A DNA stretch of 64,000 nt from Desulfosudis oleivorans Hxd3. Its GTDB lineage: Bacteria; Desulfobacterota; Desulfobacteria; Desulfobacterales; Desulfosudaceae. Below, one piece after another: positions 53,691-61,155 of this stretch; position 1 is the first letter of the stretch, and each line of letters starts with the position of its first letter. The notes beneath the pieces were generated by a model, which saw only the letters and a program-made list of their open reading frames with translations, was not told the DNA's origin and searched no databases. The stretch covers positions 385,255 to 449,254 of the forward strand of contig NC_009943.1 in assembly GCF_000018405.1 (NCBI RefSeq), given 5' to 3'. Both the position numbers and the translations under genes were made by a program.

Positions 53691-53830
53691 TTTCCATCCA
53701 TAAATGGCCTTTTTCCGCAATCTCTGCGTCAAACCGCGGGCTTCCTTGTGCGGCGTACAACAGTACGCCTCCGCGTCAGCCCTTGTTTTCCTTGATCTTG
53801 CGAAAAAATCCTCATTTCTGGATTGGAAAC
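53689..53830. repeat. Diverged family B-like palindrome
   Basis: About 140 bp with ends GTTTCCATCCATAAATGG...TTTTTCCGCAA and TTGCGAAAAAATCCTCATTTCTGGATTGGAAAC, and a centre GTGCGGCGTACAACAGTACGCCTCCGCG like family B. Its first bases form the stop codon of the upstream gene. Further copies of GTTTCCATC occur at 53872. Confidence 0.75.
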
Positions 53831-53944
53831 ACCACATGGTGTCCTCCATGTTAAATGGATGGACATAAGTTAGTTTCCATCAGTCCGAAAACATAACGCG
53901 GGCAAGCTTCGCTTAGCCCGTGGCACCCATCAACGACCGGGTGT

Positions 53945-54132
53945 CCATGACAGCATCCCTCGCCCATTGCAGCGCAGCCGAGCGTAAGCGATTTTTTCGG
54001 AGAAAGCGGGCAGGCTGTCTGAGCGAAGCGAGTTCCTGCCCGCGCCGAAAAAACCGCTTGCGCGAGGGCAGCCGAAGGCCAAGCTGCAGGGCCGGTTCTT
54101 TTGGTACTTTTCTTGCCGCCAAGAAAAGTACA
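53945..54132 (-). repeat. Family C hairpin repeat, long copy, inverted
   Basis: Reverse-complement match to 175-367 over most of its length, ending in the hairpin GTACTTTTCTTG...CAAGAAAAGTAC at 54104-54131. With the palindrome before it, this fills the 454-bp gap after the DUF6178-like gene, where no gene is supported. Confidence 0.8.
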
Positions 54133-54144
54133 TACGGTTTGTCT

Positions 54145-55041
54145 TCACACAATTTCCAGCATGCGCTGCACCGCTGCCAGGGCCTTCTGCTGAATCTCGC
54201 GGGGCACCTTGACCTCCGGCGCCAGGGTCTCCAGGCAGGCTGCCACATCCGCAAGCCCGATCTTCTTCATGTCCGGGCATACCATGGATTCCGAGGCCCA
54301 GTAGAACCGCTTGTCCGGACAGGCTTTTTGAAGCGGATAAAGAATCCCGTTTTCCGTTGCCACGATAAATTCGGTCCGGTCCGATTCAGCGGCATGGCGC
54401 AGCATGCCGGAGGTGGAAAGCACCGCGTCGGCCAGGGCCGTCACTTCAGGCCGGCACTCGGGGTGGGCCATGACCAGGGCGCCGGGATGGTCGCGCCGGG
54501 CCGTCTCGATATCCTCCGGCCGCAGGGCGTCGTGTACGGGACACCAGCCGGGCCACAGGTGAAGGGTTTTGTCGGTATACCCTTGCGCATAGGTGGCCAG
54601 GTTCCGGTCCGGGGTCATGAGGATCTCTTTTTCCTCCAGGCTGTTGACCACTTTTACCACGTTGGCCGACGTGCAGCAGACCGTAGACATGGCCTTGACC
54701 GCGGCCGGGGAGTTGACATAGGTCACCACCGGCATATCGCCCAGTTCCTTCAGTTTTGCCGCAAGGGCCTGGGGCGTGATCATGTCGGCCATGGGGCAGC
54801 CCGCGTTAAAGTCGGGCAGCAGCACGGTCTTGTCCGGGCAGACGATGGACGCGGTTTCGGCCATAAAATGGACCCCGCAGAAGACGATCACATCGGCGTC
54901 GGTTTCGGCGGCCCGAATGGAAAGTTCCAGGGAGTCACCGCAGAAATCGGCGATATCCTGGATCTCGGGCGGCTGGTAGTTATGCACCAGTATAATGGCG
55001 TTGCGCCGGGCCTTGAGGTCACTGATACGCTGCTGAATCAT
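54145..55041 (-). CDS. nadA: Quinolinate synthase
   Basis: Condenses iminoaspartate with dihydroxyacetone phosphate to quinolinate for NAD synthesis, using a [4Fe-4S] cluster. The 298-residue protein has ILVHNYQPPEIQDIADFCGDSLELS near 17-41, and three cluster Cys in SIVCPDK near 69, GWCPVHDALRP near 165 and SMVCPDMKKIGL near 253. The substrate blocks VTYVNSPAAVKA and HPECRPEV are present. Its ATG overlaps the stop of lolA (ATGA). No nadB or nadC is adjacent; pncB at 61 kb offers a salvage route. Confidence 0.96.
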   Translation of the reverse strand: MIQQRISDLKARRNAIILVHNYQPPEIQDIADFCGDSLELSIRAAETDADVIVFCGVHFMAETASIVCPDKTVLLPDFNAGCPMADMITPQALAAKLKELGDMPVVTYVNSPAAVKAMSTVCCTSANVVKVVNSLEEKEILMTPDRNLATYAQGYTDKTLHLWPGWCPVHDALRPEDIETARRDHPGALVMAHPECRPEVTALADAVLSTSGMLRHAAESDRTEFIVATENGILYPLQKACPDKRFYWASESMVCPDMKKIGLADVAACLETLAPEVKVPREIQQKALAAVQRMLEIV

Positions 55042-55727
55042 CCGTCGTTCTCGCTGTTTAGTTGAATCACATCGGCATTCACCGGAATGTCGAAGACAAA
55101 AAGGGTGTCGGCAGCCGGCAGGTCAAACCGCCGGTTGGTAAATTCGATGCGCGTGGCGTCGTCATAGGCGTTGACGGTTTCAACGGCGGTCACCTCAAAA
55201 GTGTCCGCGTTCACCACGAGATAGATCGCCGCCACATCCATGGTCTTCTTTTTGGGCGCCAGCTTCAGCATATACGTCTCGCCATCGGTGTCCGGGGAAA
55301 GGCCGATCTCATAGTCGGTGCGCAGACGCTTGATGTCCGTGAAAAAACTGGCGCCCCGGCCGTCGCCGAAAAGCGCGGGGGCACTTCCAACAGTCACCTG
55401 GTTTTCATCCGGCTTGAATATCCACAACCGGTCGCCATCCGAGATAATATACTGCTTTTCGGGCTTCTCGTAACTCCACCGGAACCGGTTGGGTCGTTTG
55501 AACAGCACAGAGCCTTCGGCTGTGTCCGTGATGTCCATTGCCTTGAGCGTGGAGGTCTGAAAAAAATCAGCGGCAAAGGTGTCACAGTCGTACCGGGCCT
55601 CCACCCGGCTCAGAATCTCCTCCACCGGAAGCTGCATGTCGGACGCCTGGGCCCCGGCGAGGCCGATCCACAGCGTCACGCACAGCAAACAGGCCAGCGT
55701 TATCACTTTTATGTGACTGCTTCTCAT
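55038..55727 (-). CDS. lolA: Outer-membrane lipoprotein carrier protein LolA
   Basis: Periplasmic shuttle that takes lipoproteins from the LolCDE complex to the outer membrane. The 229-residue protein has a signal peptide (LACLLCVTLWIGLAGAQA). The fold shows VEARYDCDTFAADFFQTSTLKAMD near 42, GSVLFKRPNRFRWSYEKPEKQYIISDGDRLWIF near 70-105 and IYLVVNADTFEVTAVETVNAYDDATRIEF near 165-195. These strands bear the hydrophobic lining. Two genes in the window (lnt and the lytic transglycosylase lipoprotein) belong to the same lipoprotein pathway. Confidence 0.93.
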   Translation of the reverse strand: MRSSHIKVITLACLLCVTLWIGLAGAQASDMQLPVEEILSRVEARYDCDTFAADFFQTSTLKAMDITDTAEGSVLFKRPNRFRWSYEKPEKQYIISDGDRLWIFKPDENQVTVGSAPALFGDGRGASFFTDIKRLRTDYEIGLSPDTDGETYMLKLAPKKKTMDVAAIYLVVNADTFEVTAVETVNAYDDATRIEFTNRRFDLPAADTLFVFDIPVNADVIQLNSENDG

Positions 55728-56060
55728 TTTGTCACCCCGTGGTTCATGGACACGCCCTTTTCTGGTTTGTCAAACGGGCCTGTAACCGCTATTGATCAAG
55801 TAGTTATTGGTACAGGATTTTACCCCAAAGGGCAATCCCGAAAAATGAAATTTTGTTTTCCCTTCATGGCGGACCTCCGCCGCTCCGGCTGTTTCCCGAT
55901 AGTTCAGGGCGACCGGTGGCCGCCCATGAAACGAAACAGATCGACGGGAATTTTGATTCGGATGGGATAAAGCGGCCCGTTGCTCCTTCCGGCGGAATCT
56001 TTGTCGGCAAAGACCATTTTCCCTTTGAAAAAAGGGGGTGTTCGCAGTAAAGTGATTTTT
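55728..56060. other. Divergent gap between lolA and the DUF3842 gene
   Basis: No repeat of the families seen elsewhere and no gene. A frame from 55980 joins the DUF3842 gene but its first 27 codons do not look conserved. No clear promoter was identified; TTGATC at 55793 lacks a good -10 partner. Confidence 0.45.
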
Positions 56061-56477
56061 ATGTTGCGAATATGCGTAATCGACGGGCAGGGCGGCGGCA
56101 TCGGCGCGGCTGCCATCAAGAAAATACAGGAGGCCTTTGGCGAGACCGTGGAGATCATCGCCCTGGGCACCAACGCCATTGCCACGGCCCAGATGCTCAA
56201 GGCAAAGGCCAACCGGGGGGCCTCAGGTGAAAACGCCATTGTCCGCACCGTGGCTGAGGCGGACGTGATCGTGGGACCCATCGGTATTGTCATGGCCCAT
56301 GCCCTGATGGGAGAGGTCACCCCGGCCATGGCCGAGGCCGTGTCCGGATGCCGGGCCGCCAAAGTCCTGATTCCCCTTTCCCAGGAACGGGTGGAAATCG
56401 TGGGCGTGGCCCAGGAACCCCTGCCCCACCTGCTGGAAAACCTTATCGAACACCATTTGAAACCCAAAAAGAGGTAA
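56061..56477 (+). CDS. DUF3842 family protein
   Basis: A 138-residue protein beginning MLRICVIDGQGGGIGAAAIKKI, a nucleotide-binding-like glycine-rich loop that defines DUF3842. IIALGTNAIATAQMLKAKANRGASGENAIV near 35-64 and EADVIVGPIGIVMAHALMGEVTP near 70 are conserved. Function unknown; the gene ends three bases before the CooT-like gene, so the two are co-translated and may act together in nickel handling. The ATG at 56061 is chosen for the conserved N-terminus; no strong ribosome site is visible. Confidence 0.83.
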   Translation: MLRICVIDGQGGGIGAAAIKKIQEAFGETVEIIALGTNAIATAQMLKAKANRGASGENAIVRTVAEADVIVGPIGIVMAHALMGEVTPAMAEAVSGCRAAKVLIPLSQERVEIVGVAQEPLPHLLENLIEHHLKPKKR

Positions 56478-56480
56478 ACC

Positions 56481-56675
56481 ATGTGTGAAGCCAACGCTTA
56501 TATCGTTGATGAAAAAGGCGACAACACCCTCGTCATGGAGGCGGTCGACTTGGTGGAACCCGAAGAAGACGGGGTCAAACTGATCAGTATTTTCGGTGAA
56601 CAGAAGTTTTTAAAAGCCAAAATCCATTCCCTCTCCCTGGTGGACCATAAGATTTTTCTCAAAAGCGACGGGTAG
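56481..56675 (+). CDS. cooT: CooT-like nickel-binding protein
   Basis: A 64-residue protein beginning MCEANAYIV, followed by MEAVDLVEPEEDGVKLISIFGEQKFLKAKIHSLSLVDHKIFLKS. Size, the Cys at position 2 and this pattern match CooT, a small dimeric nickel protein linked to carbon monoxide dehydrogenase maturation. Cys2 is the expected metal ligand. No CO dehydrogenase gene is near. GAGGTAAACC precedes the ATG. Confidence 0.85.
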   Translation: MCEANAYIVDEKGDNTLVMEAVDLVEPEEDGVKLISIFGEQKFLKAKIHSLSLVDHKIFLKSDG

Positions 56676-56751
56676 GGGATAATCGTATTCCTCCCAAAAA
56701 ACGGGTCGCCACCACACCGGCTTTTTAAAAAAATCAGAGTGTTGTTTTTCA

Positions 56752-58485
56752 ATGAAGGTATCTATCGCAAAAACATCCGGTTTCTGCATGGGGGTGCGCC
56801 GGGCCGTGGACATGGTGCTGGACGCCTCCAACCGGTACACCGAACCGATTTACACCTTCGGTCCCCTGATTCACAACCCCCAGGTGCTGCGGCTTCTGGC
56901 TGAAAAAAAGATTTCAGTCATGGAGACCATTCCCGAACAGGGAAACGGCATTGTGCTGATCCGGGCCCACGGGGTTCCGCCCCGGACCCGGGAAAAACTG
57001 GAGGCGGCCGGCTTTACCGTCATTGACGCCACCTGTCCCCGGGTGGTAAAGGTCCAGACCATCATCTCCAGAAATGCGGCCGAAGGGTGCGCCGTCATCA
57101 TCATCGGCGACAAAGACCACCCCGAGGTGGTGGGCCTGCTGGGATATGCCGGCGACAGGGGGGTTGTGGCCGACAGCCTGGAAGCGTTAAAGGCCCTGCC
57201 CGCCTTTGAAAAGGCCATCATCGTGGCCCAGACCACCCAGAGCACCCGGCTTTTTGACGAGGTCGGCGCATGGGCCGCGGCCCACCATCCCCACTACCAG
57301 GTGTTCAACACCATCTGTCCCTCCACGAAAAATCGGCAGGCGGAAACCGAGGCCCTGGCCAGACAAACCGATGCCATGGTCGTGGTGGGAGGCTACAACA
57401 GCGGCAACACCCAGCGCCTGGCTCAGGTTTCAAAAAAAAGCGGACACCCGGTGTTCCATGTGGAGACCAGCGAAGAGCTGGACACGAACGCCCTGGCCAA
57501 ATCCGACCACATCGGCATCACCGCCGGGGCCTCCACACCCAACTGGATCATCAAGAAAATCTATCGCGAGCTGGAGGCGGCCCGGTTTCGCTCAAAGGGG
57601 CCGCTGGCCCGCACGCTTTTTTCCGCCCAGCGGCTGCTGTTGCTCACCAACATCTACCTGGCCATCGGTGCCGGCCTGCTCTGCTACAGTGCCTCCCTGC
57701 TGCGGCAGGGCGAGCATTTTGCTCCCCACATCCTCATCGCCATGCTCTATATCTTTTCCATGCATACCTTGAACCGACTCACCGGCATTGCCGAGGATCA
57801 CTACAACGACCCCTACCGGGCCGCCTTTTACGACAAAAACATGACCGTTCTGGCCCTGCTGGCCGTGGGGGCGGGGGGGCTGGGCCTGGCAGTGGCTTTT
57901 TCCCTGGGTGTTTTCCCCTTTTTGATGCTTCTGGTGATGAGCGGCCTGGGGCTTTCCTACAATCTTTACCTGGTGCCCAAAGGCGTTACCGCCATTCCCT
58001 TCCGCCGCATCAAGGACATTCCCGGTTCCAAGACCCTGCTGATCTCCGCGGCCTGGGGCGTGGCGGTGTGCGCGTTTCCCGCGGCGGCCACCGATTCGCT
58101 CAACTTCTCCTCCATGTTTACGGCCCTGTGGCTGGCCGGCATCGTGTTTGTCCGGTCCGCCTTTTTTGACCTGATCGACATGCAGGGAGACAGAATCGCG
58201 GGCAAGGAGACCCTTCCTGTTCTCATGGGGGCCGACCGGGCACTGCGGTTTTTAAAACAGATGCTGGCCGGACTTTTTCTTTTTCTGCTGGCGGCCACGC
58301 TGCTGGGCGTGGTGTCAAGCCTGGGATACCTGCTGCTGGTGCTGCCGGTCACCGGTTACATGCTGCTGGCCCTTTACCAGCGGGACACCCTGCAGAGCGG
58401 CCTGGTGCTGGAATTCCTGGTGGAGAGCCAGTTTGTGCTGGCGGGCTTACTGGCCCTAACCTGGACCATGATGACGGCTTTGTAA
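56752..58485 (+). CDS. ispH: IspH fused to a UbiA-like prenyltransferase membrane domain
   Basis: A 577-residue fusion. Residues 1 to about 280 are IspH (HMBPP reductase), which makes IPP and DMAPP in the MEP pathway. The three [4Fe-4S] Cys are at 12 (SGFCMG), 95 (DATCPRV) and 189 (NTICPST), with GPLIHNP near 39 and TAGASTP near 260. Residues about 295-577 hold seven to nine hydrophobic helices with two polar loops, RLTGIAEDHYNDPYR near 343 and FDLIDMQGDRIAGKETLPVL near 470. These resemble the two Asp-rich motifs of UbiA prenyltransferases. The stop codon is provided by a family B repeat. A soluble isoprenoid-making enzyme is thus tied to a membrane isoprenoid-using one; the acceptor is unknown. 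Confidence 0.9.
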   Translation: MKVSIAKTSGFCMGVRRAVDMVLDASNRYTEPIYTFGPLIHNPQVLRLLAEKKISVMETIPEQGNGIVLIRAHGVPPRTREKLEAAGFTVIDATCPRVVKVQTIISRNAAEGCAVIIIGDKDHPEVVGLLGYAGDRGVVADSLEALKALPAFEKAIIVAQTTQSTRLFDEVGAWAAAHHPHYQVFNTICPSTKNRQAETEALARQTDAMVVVGGYNSGNTQRLAQVSKKSGHPVFHVETSEELDTNALAKSDHIGITAGASTPNWIIKKIYRELEAARFRSKGPLARTLFSAQRLLLLTNIYLAIGAGLLCYSASLLRQGEHFAPHILIAMLYIFSMHTLNRLTGIAEDHYNDPYRAAFYDKNMTVLALLAVGAGGLGLAVAFSLGVFPFLMLLVMSGLGLSYNLYLVPKGVTAIPFRRIKDIPGSKTLLISAAWGVAVCAFPAAATDSLNFSSMFTALWLAGIVFVRSAFFDLIDMQGDRIAGKETLPVLMGADRALRFLKQMLAGLFLFLLAATLLGVVSSLGYLLLVLPVTGYMLLALYQRDTLQSGLVLEFLVESQFVLAGLLALTWTMMTAL

Positions 58486-58512
58486 AAGCCCCAATTTCTG
58501 TGTTGCGCTGCA
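58473..58512. repeat. Family B repeat fragment that supplies the ispH stop codon
   Basis: GACGGCTTTGTAAAAGCC, then AATTTCTGTGTTGCGCTGCATCCCTCGTC, is one end of the family B palindrome, broken off where the family D repeat begins. The TAA inside GCTTTGTAAAAG ends the IspH-UbiA gene, so the last three residues (TAL) are repeat-derived. Confidence 0.8.
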
Positions 58513-58548
58513 TCCCTCGTCTTTGCGAGGCGCCAAAGCGACCCCCAC

Positions 58549-58642
58549 GTCATTGCGAGGAGCAACGCGACGAAGCAATCCCCTTCGTCTCTGAACAAGA
58601 TTGCTTCGCGGCCCTGTCCCGCCTTGGCGGGATCGCAATGAC
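58549..58642. repeat. REP-like palindrome (family D)
   Basis: Ends GTCATTGCGAGGAGC and GGCGGGATCGCAATGAC, with an inner GACGAAGCAATC / GATTGCTTCG pair. Related to 23353-23430. Confidence 0.8.
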
Positions 58643-58734
58643 CCATGTATGTTCACGATTGTTTCACCGCGCAATGACATTTTTAAGCACGTGGTCGGGC
58701 CAGCATATGGAACCCGCCTGCGGCCCGCATTTCA

Positions 58735-58795
58735 ATCGAAATCGTTGTCGAGGTTGGAGATCGGAGTCCATTTCGATCCCGATAGCGATTTTGAT
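58735..58795. repeat. Inverted pair of ATCGNN hexamer arrays (family A), decayed
   Basis: Left units ATCGAA, ATCGTT, GTCGAG (58735-58752); right, inverted units TTCGAT, CCCGAT, AGCGAT, TTTGAT (58772-58795). The loop is 19 bp. Together with the preceding repeats it fills the 322-bp gap between ispH and plsY. Confidence 0.8.
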
Positions 58796-58807
58796 GCAAC
58801 GGTCTTT

Positions 58808-59437
58808 CTATCGGTCCTGGCCGGGTTTTTTGAAAAACGGGGGTTCTGTTCCGGCCAGCAGTCGGGAGATATTGGCCCGGTGCCTTGCGACCACCAGCAG
58901 GCCGACGGTCGCGGCCGCGGCCGCAACCGGACCTGTGCCGTAAAAAAACCATGTGCCGGCCGGCAGCGACAGGGCCGCAAGAATGGACCCCAGCGAGACC
59001 CGCTTAAATCCTGCTACTGCCGCCAGAAACACCACCAGTGCGACCAGGCAGGCCCAGGGAGCTGCCACCAGGAACACGCCGCAGGCCGTGGCCACCCCTT
59101 TGCCGCCGCCGGTAAACCCTGAAAAAACGGGATAGCAGTGGCCTGCCACCGCGGCCAGGCCGGCAAGGGCCATGGCCGGCTCCCCGGTCGACGGCACCAT
59201 CAGGCCGGCTGCGGCCACCGGAAGCGCACCCTTTAAAAGATCAAGGGCCAGCGTGATCAGTCCCAGCCGCGCACCTGCCACCCGGGCCACGTTGGTGGCC
59301 CCGATGTTGCCGCTGCCCTGGGTCCGAATATCTTTTGAAGAAAAAAGTTTTGTCAAAACCAGGCCCACCGGAACGGAGCCCAGCACAAAGGCCCCCGCAG
59401 TACACAAAAAAATTTTTAGAATGGTTTGTCCGTCCAT
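58808..59437 (-). CDS. plsY: Glycerol-3-phosphate acyltransferase PlsY
   Basis: Integral membrane enzyme that acylates glycerol-3-phosphate from acyl-phosphate, the first step of phospholipid synthesis. The 209-residue protein has five or more helices and the motifs GSVPVGLVLTKLF near 21, DIRTQGSGNIGATNVAR near 36-52, GHCYPVFSGFTGGGKGVATACG near 103-124. All three are active-site loops of PlsY. The C-terminus ends PPFFKKPGQDR. No plsX nearby. Confidence 0.96.
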   Translation of the reverse strand: MDGQTILKIFLCTAGAFVLGSVPVGLVLTKLFSSKDIRTQGSGNIGATNVARVAGARLGLITLALDLLKGALPVAAAGLMVPSTGEPAMALAGLAAVAGHCYPVFSGFTGGGKGVATACGVFLVAAPWACLVALVVFLAAVAGFKRVSLGSILAALSLPAGTWFFYGTGPVAAAAATVGLLVVARHRANISRLLAGTEPPFFKKPGQDR

Positions 59438-59554
59438 GATGGTCTGTTCTTTTCGTCCTGGTTGGTGTATGGATCAGTTTATACCATGGATCGTTATCAT
59501 TCAAAAACCGGTTTTCATCACCAGGGAACCTGACAGTGACGACGCTTTATCCAA

Positions 59555-59584
59555 ATCGAAATCGCTATCGGGATCGGGGTCGAG
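59555..59584 (+). repeat. ATCGNN hexamer array (family A), plus orientation, single
   Basis: Five units (ATCGAA, ATCGCT, ATCGGG, ATCGGG, GTCGAG) preceded by TTTATCCA as in the element ends at 80 and 25077. No inverted partner nearby other than 58772-58795. Confidence 0.82.
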
Positions 59585-59639
59585 ACCTGTGCCGAGTCAT
59601 ACGCCGGTTTATACACCGACGGGAGGCCTTGCCCGCACC

Positions 59640-59933
59640 ATGAACGAACCCGTTGTCGTACCCATCACAGACACATTGGACCTGCACACCTTTGCCCCCT
59701 CAGAGGTGGGCGACCTGCTGAAAGACTACCTGGCCGAGTGCCAAAAGGCCGGCATTTTTTCCATACGGGTGGTGCACGGCAAGGGCACCGGCGTTCTTAA
59801 AAAACGGGTGTGGGCGGCCCTGGCTAAAAACGCATTGGTGGACCGGTTTCACGAAGCCCCGCCTGAAGCCGGCGGCTGGGGCGCGACCATCGTGGAGATA
59901 AAAAAAGTATCGCCTGACATACGGCACACCTGA
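59640..59933 (+). CDS. Stand-alone Smr domain protein
   Basis: A 97-residue Smr (small MutS-related) domain: LDLHTFAPSEVGDLLKDYLAECQ near 13-35, then the strand IFSIRVVHGKGTGVLKKRVWAAL near 39-61 with the HGKGxG core. Smr domains are DNA or RNA endonucleases or nicking enzymes; a MutS2-type partner is absent. A frame extends upstream through the hexamer array, but the ATG at 59640 starts the conserved part; GGGAGG lies 12 bases before it. Confidence 0.88.
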   Translation: MNEPVVVPITDTLDLHTFAPSEVGDLLKDYLAECQKAGIFSIRVVHGKGTGVLKKRVWAALAKNALVDRFHEAPPEAGGWGATIVEIKKVSPDIRHT

Positions 59934-59954
59934 ATCAACGCGGCAGGAGGAAAA

Positions 59955-60347
59955 ATGGAAACGCCCATTATTTCGGCGGTCAATAAAGACCGGTTTGTAA
60001 AAGAGATCGGCATTGAGCTGGTCACGGTGTCAGCGGGATACGCCAAAACCCGGATGACAGTGGAGCCACGGCACTTAAACGGCCTGGACCTGGGCCACGG
60101 CGGTGCTGTTTTTACCCTGGCCGACTACGCCTTTGCCGCGGCTTCCAACTCCCATGGCGTGGACGCCGTGGCCATCAACATCACCATGTCCTATTTCAAG
60201 GCGGCCAGGGCCGGGGACGAGCTTACCGCCGAGGCCAAAGAGATCGCCTTAAGCCGAAAGATCGGCACCTATGCCATTTCGGTCTTCAACCAGAACCAGG
60301 ACACGGTGGCCTTCATGCAGGGCACGGCTTTTCGCAAAACCCCCTGA
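59955..60347 (+). CDS. PaaI-type hotdog thioesterase
   Basis: A 130-residue hotdog-fold acyl-CoA thioesterase. LNGLDLGHGGAVFTLADYAFAAASNSHG near 40-68 is the catalytic helix with its Gly-Gly turn, and INITMSYFKAARAGDELTAEAKEI near 76-99 forms the strands. Such enzymes hydrolyse aryl- or acyl-CoA and rescue stalled CoA. CAGGAGG before the ATG. It starts 21 bp after the Smr gene and probably shares its transcript. Confidence 0.92.
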   Translation: METPIISAVNKDRFVKEIGIELVTVSAGYAKTRMTVEPRHLNGLDLGHGGAVFTLADYAFAAASNSHGVDAVAINITMSYFKAARAGDELTAEAKEIALSRKIGTYAISVFNQNQDTVAFMQGTAFRKTP

Positions 60348-60412
60348 CCCGGATATTTCATAAAATTTTTCGACCTTTGCTGTTTTTATATCATATCGTG
60401 AAATATCCGGGC
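60348..60412. repeat. Palindromic CCCGGATATTTCA-ended repeat (family F)
   Basis: Inverted ends CCCGGATATTTCA and TGAAATATCCGGG around AT-rich sequence, immediately after the thioesterase stop. Half-copies at 21414-21433 and 35211-35222. Confidence 0.8.
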
Positions 60413-60514
60413 TCAGATGCACCGGGCTGCGAAGACAAAACAGGAAGAAACATCAAGGCAGGGGTTGAGCTTCGTACGACGTCCAGGCGGATGCCATTGT
60501 AAAAAATTAAAACA

Positions 60515-60638
60515 GACGGCTTCGTAAAAAGTTCAAGTTCAAGGCGCGCAAATTCCGAGGAATGGGGGGTACTGAGTGTACGCCGCAGTGACGAGGGATG
60601 CAGCGCAACACAGAAATTGGGCTTTTTACGAAGCCGTC
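60515..60638. repeat. Palindromic TTCGTAAAAAG-ended repeat (family B), most regular copy
   Basis: Perfect 17-base inverted ends GACGGCTTCGTAAAAAG and CTTTTTACGAAGCCGTC; the centre ACTGAGTGTACGCCGCAGTGACGAG is shared with the other copies. Confidence 0.9.
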
Positions 60639-60819
60639 AGGACGGAAGGAGACGGTAGATGTAGTAACGGCGGCCTTCCAGAAAAAGGGTGAGCAGCCAG
60701 CCGTCACAATCATGGGAAAGCCGGTTCAGCGTGGACTCCCACAGGGCGCCGTACATCAGCGACAGCAGTTCAATCCCTTCGGCGCGCCCCTCTTCGTTAA
60801 TGATTTCGTAGCGATACAT
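60637..60819 (-). CDS. Possible 60-residue protein, doubtful
   Basis: The translation (MYRYEIINEEGRAEGIELL...GWLLTLFLEGRRYYIYRLLPS) alternates strand and helix in a protein-like way and lacks the low complexity of the repeats. Its stop lies exactly at the edge of the family B palindrome, which may have cut a longer gene. No ribosome site precedes the ATG. Could be a chance frame. Confidence 0.35.
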   Translation of the reverse strand: MYRYEIINEEGRAEGIELLSLMYGALWESTLNRLSHDCDGWLLTLFLEGRRYYIYRLLPS

Positions 60820-61039
60820 GGCTGTTTGAGTGCTTTTTGGATGACATAACCCGTTAAAAATTGTATGTCAAGAAAAAAAACATACAGCATGTTGTGGTTT
60901 GCCCCGCAGATTTCATGAAATTTTTCAGACCGCGTGCATATTCATATCAGACACAGCATCCAATATCCGGGTTGGCCGCACATGCCGGGGGCGGCGATCA
61001 GGCCCCAAGACATCCGGGCAGACGCTTTTAAAAGTATCG

Positions 61040-61068
61040 TTGACAAAAAGTGCCGGGTTGGTTATATA
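61040..61068 (+). promoter_or_regulatory. Probable sigma-70 promoter of pncB
   Basis: TTGACA at 61040-61045, 17-bp spacer, TATATA at 61063-61068. The leader of about 80 bases holds GACAGGCGCGGGCCGCCTGTT, a small hairpin near 61095. Confidence 0.65.
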
Positions 61069-61155
61069 GTTTTGTTTATATGAATAAAATACCCGACAGG
61101 CGCGGGCCGCCTGTTTGGGGCGCCATACAGGGCCGGGGTGTGCCGGAGGAAATGA

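Larger units (their letters stand above)
60348..61155. other. 808-bp gap of repeats with a pncB promoter
   Basis: Holds the family F palindrome (60348-60412), a family B palindrome (60515-60638), a doubtful 60-codon minus-strand frame (60637-60819), a second, looser family F copy (60911-60978: TTTCATGAAATTTTTC to AATATCCGGG) and the pncB promoter (61040-61068). The stretch 60413-60514 shows nothing recognisable. Confidence 0.6.
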
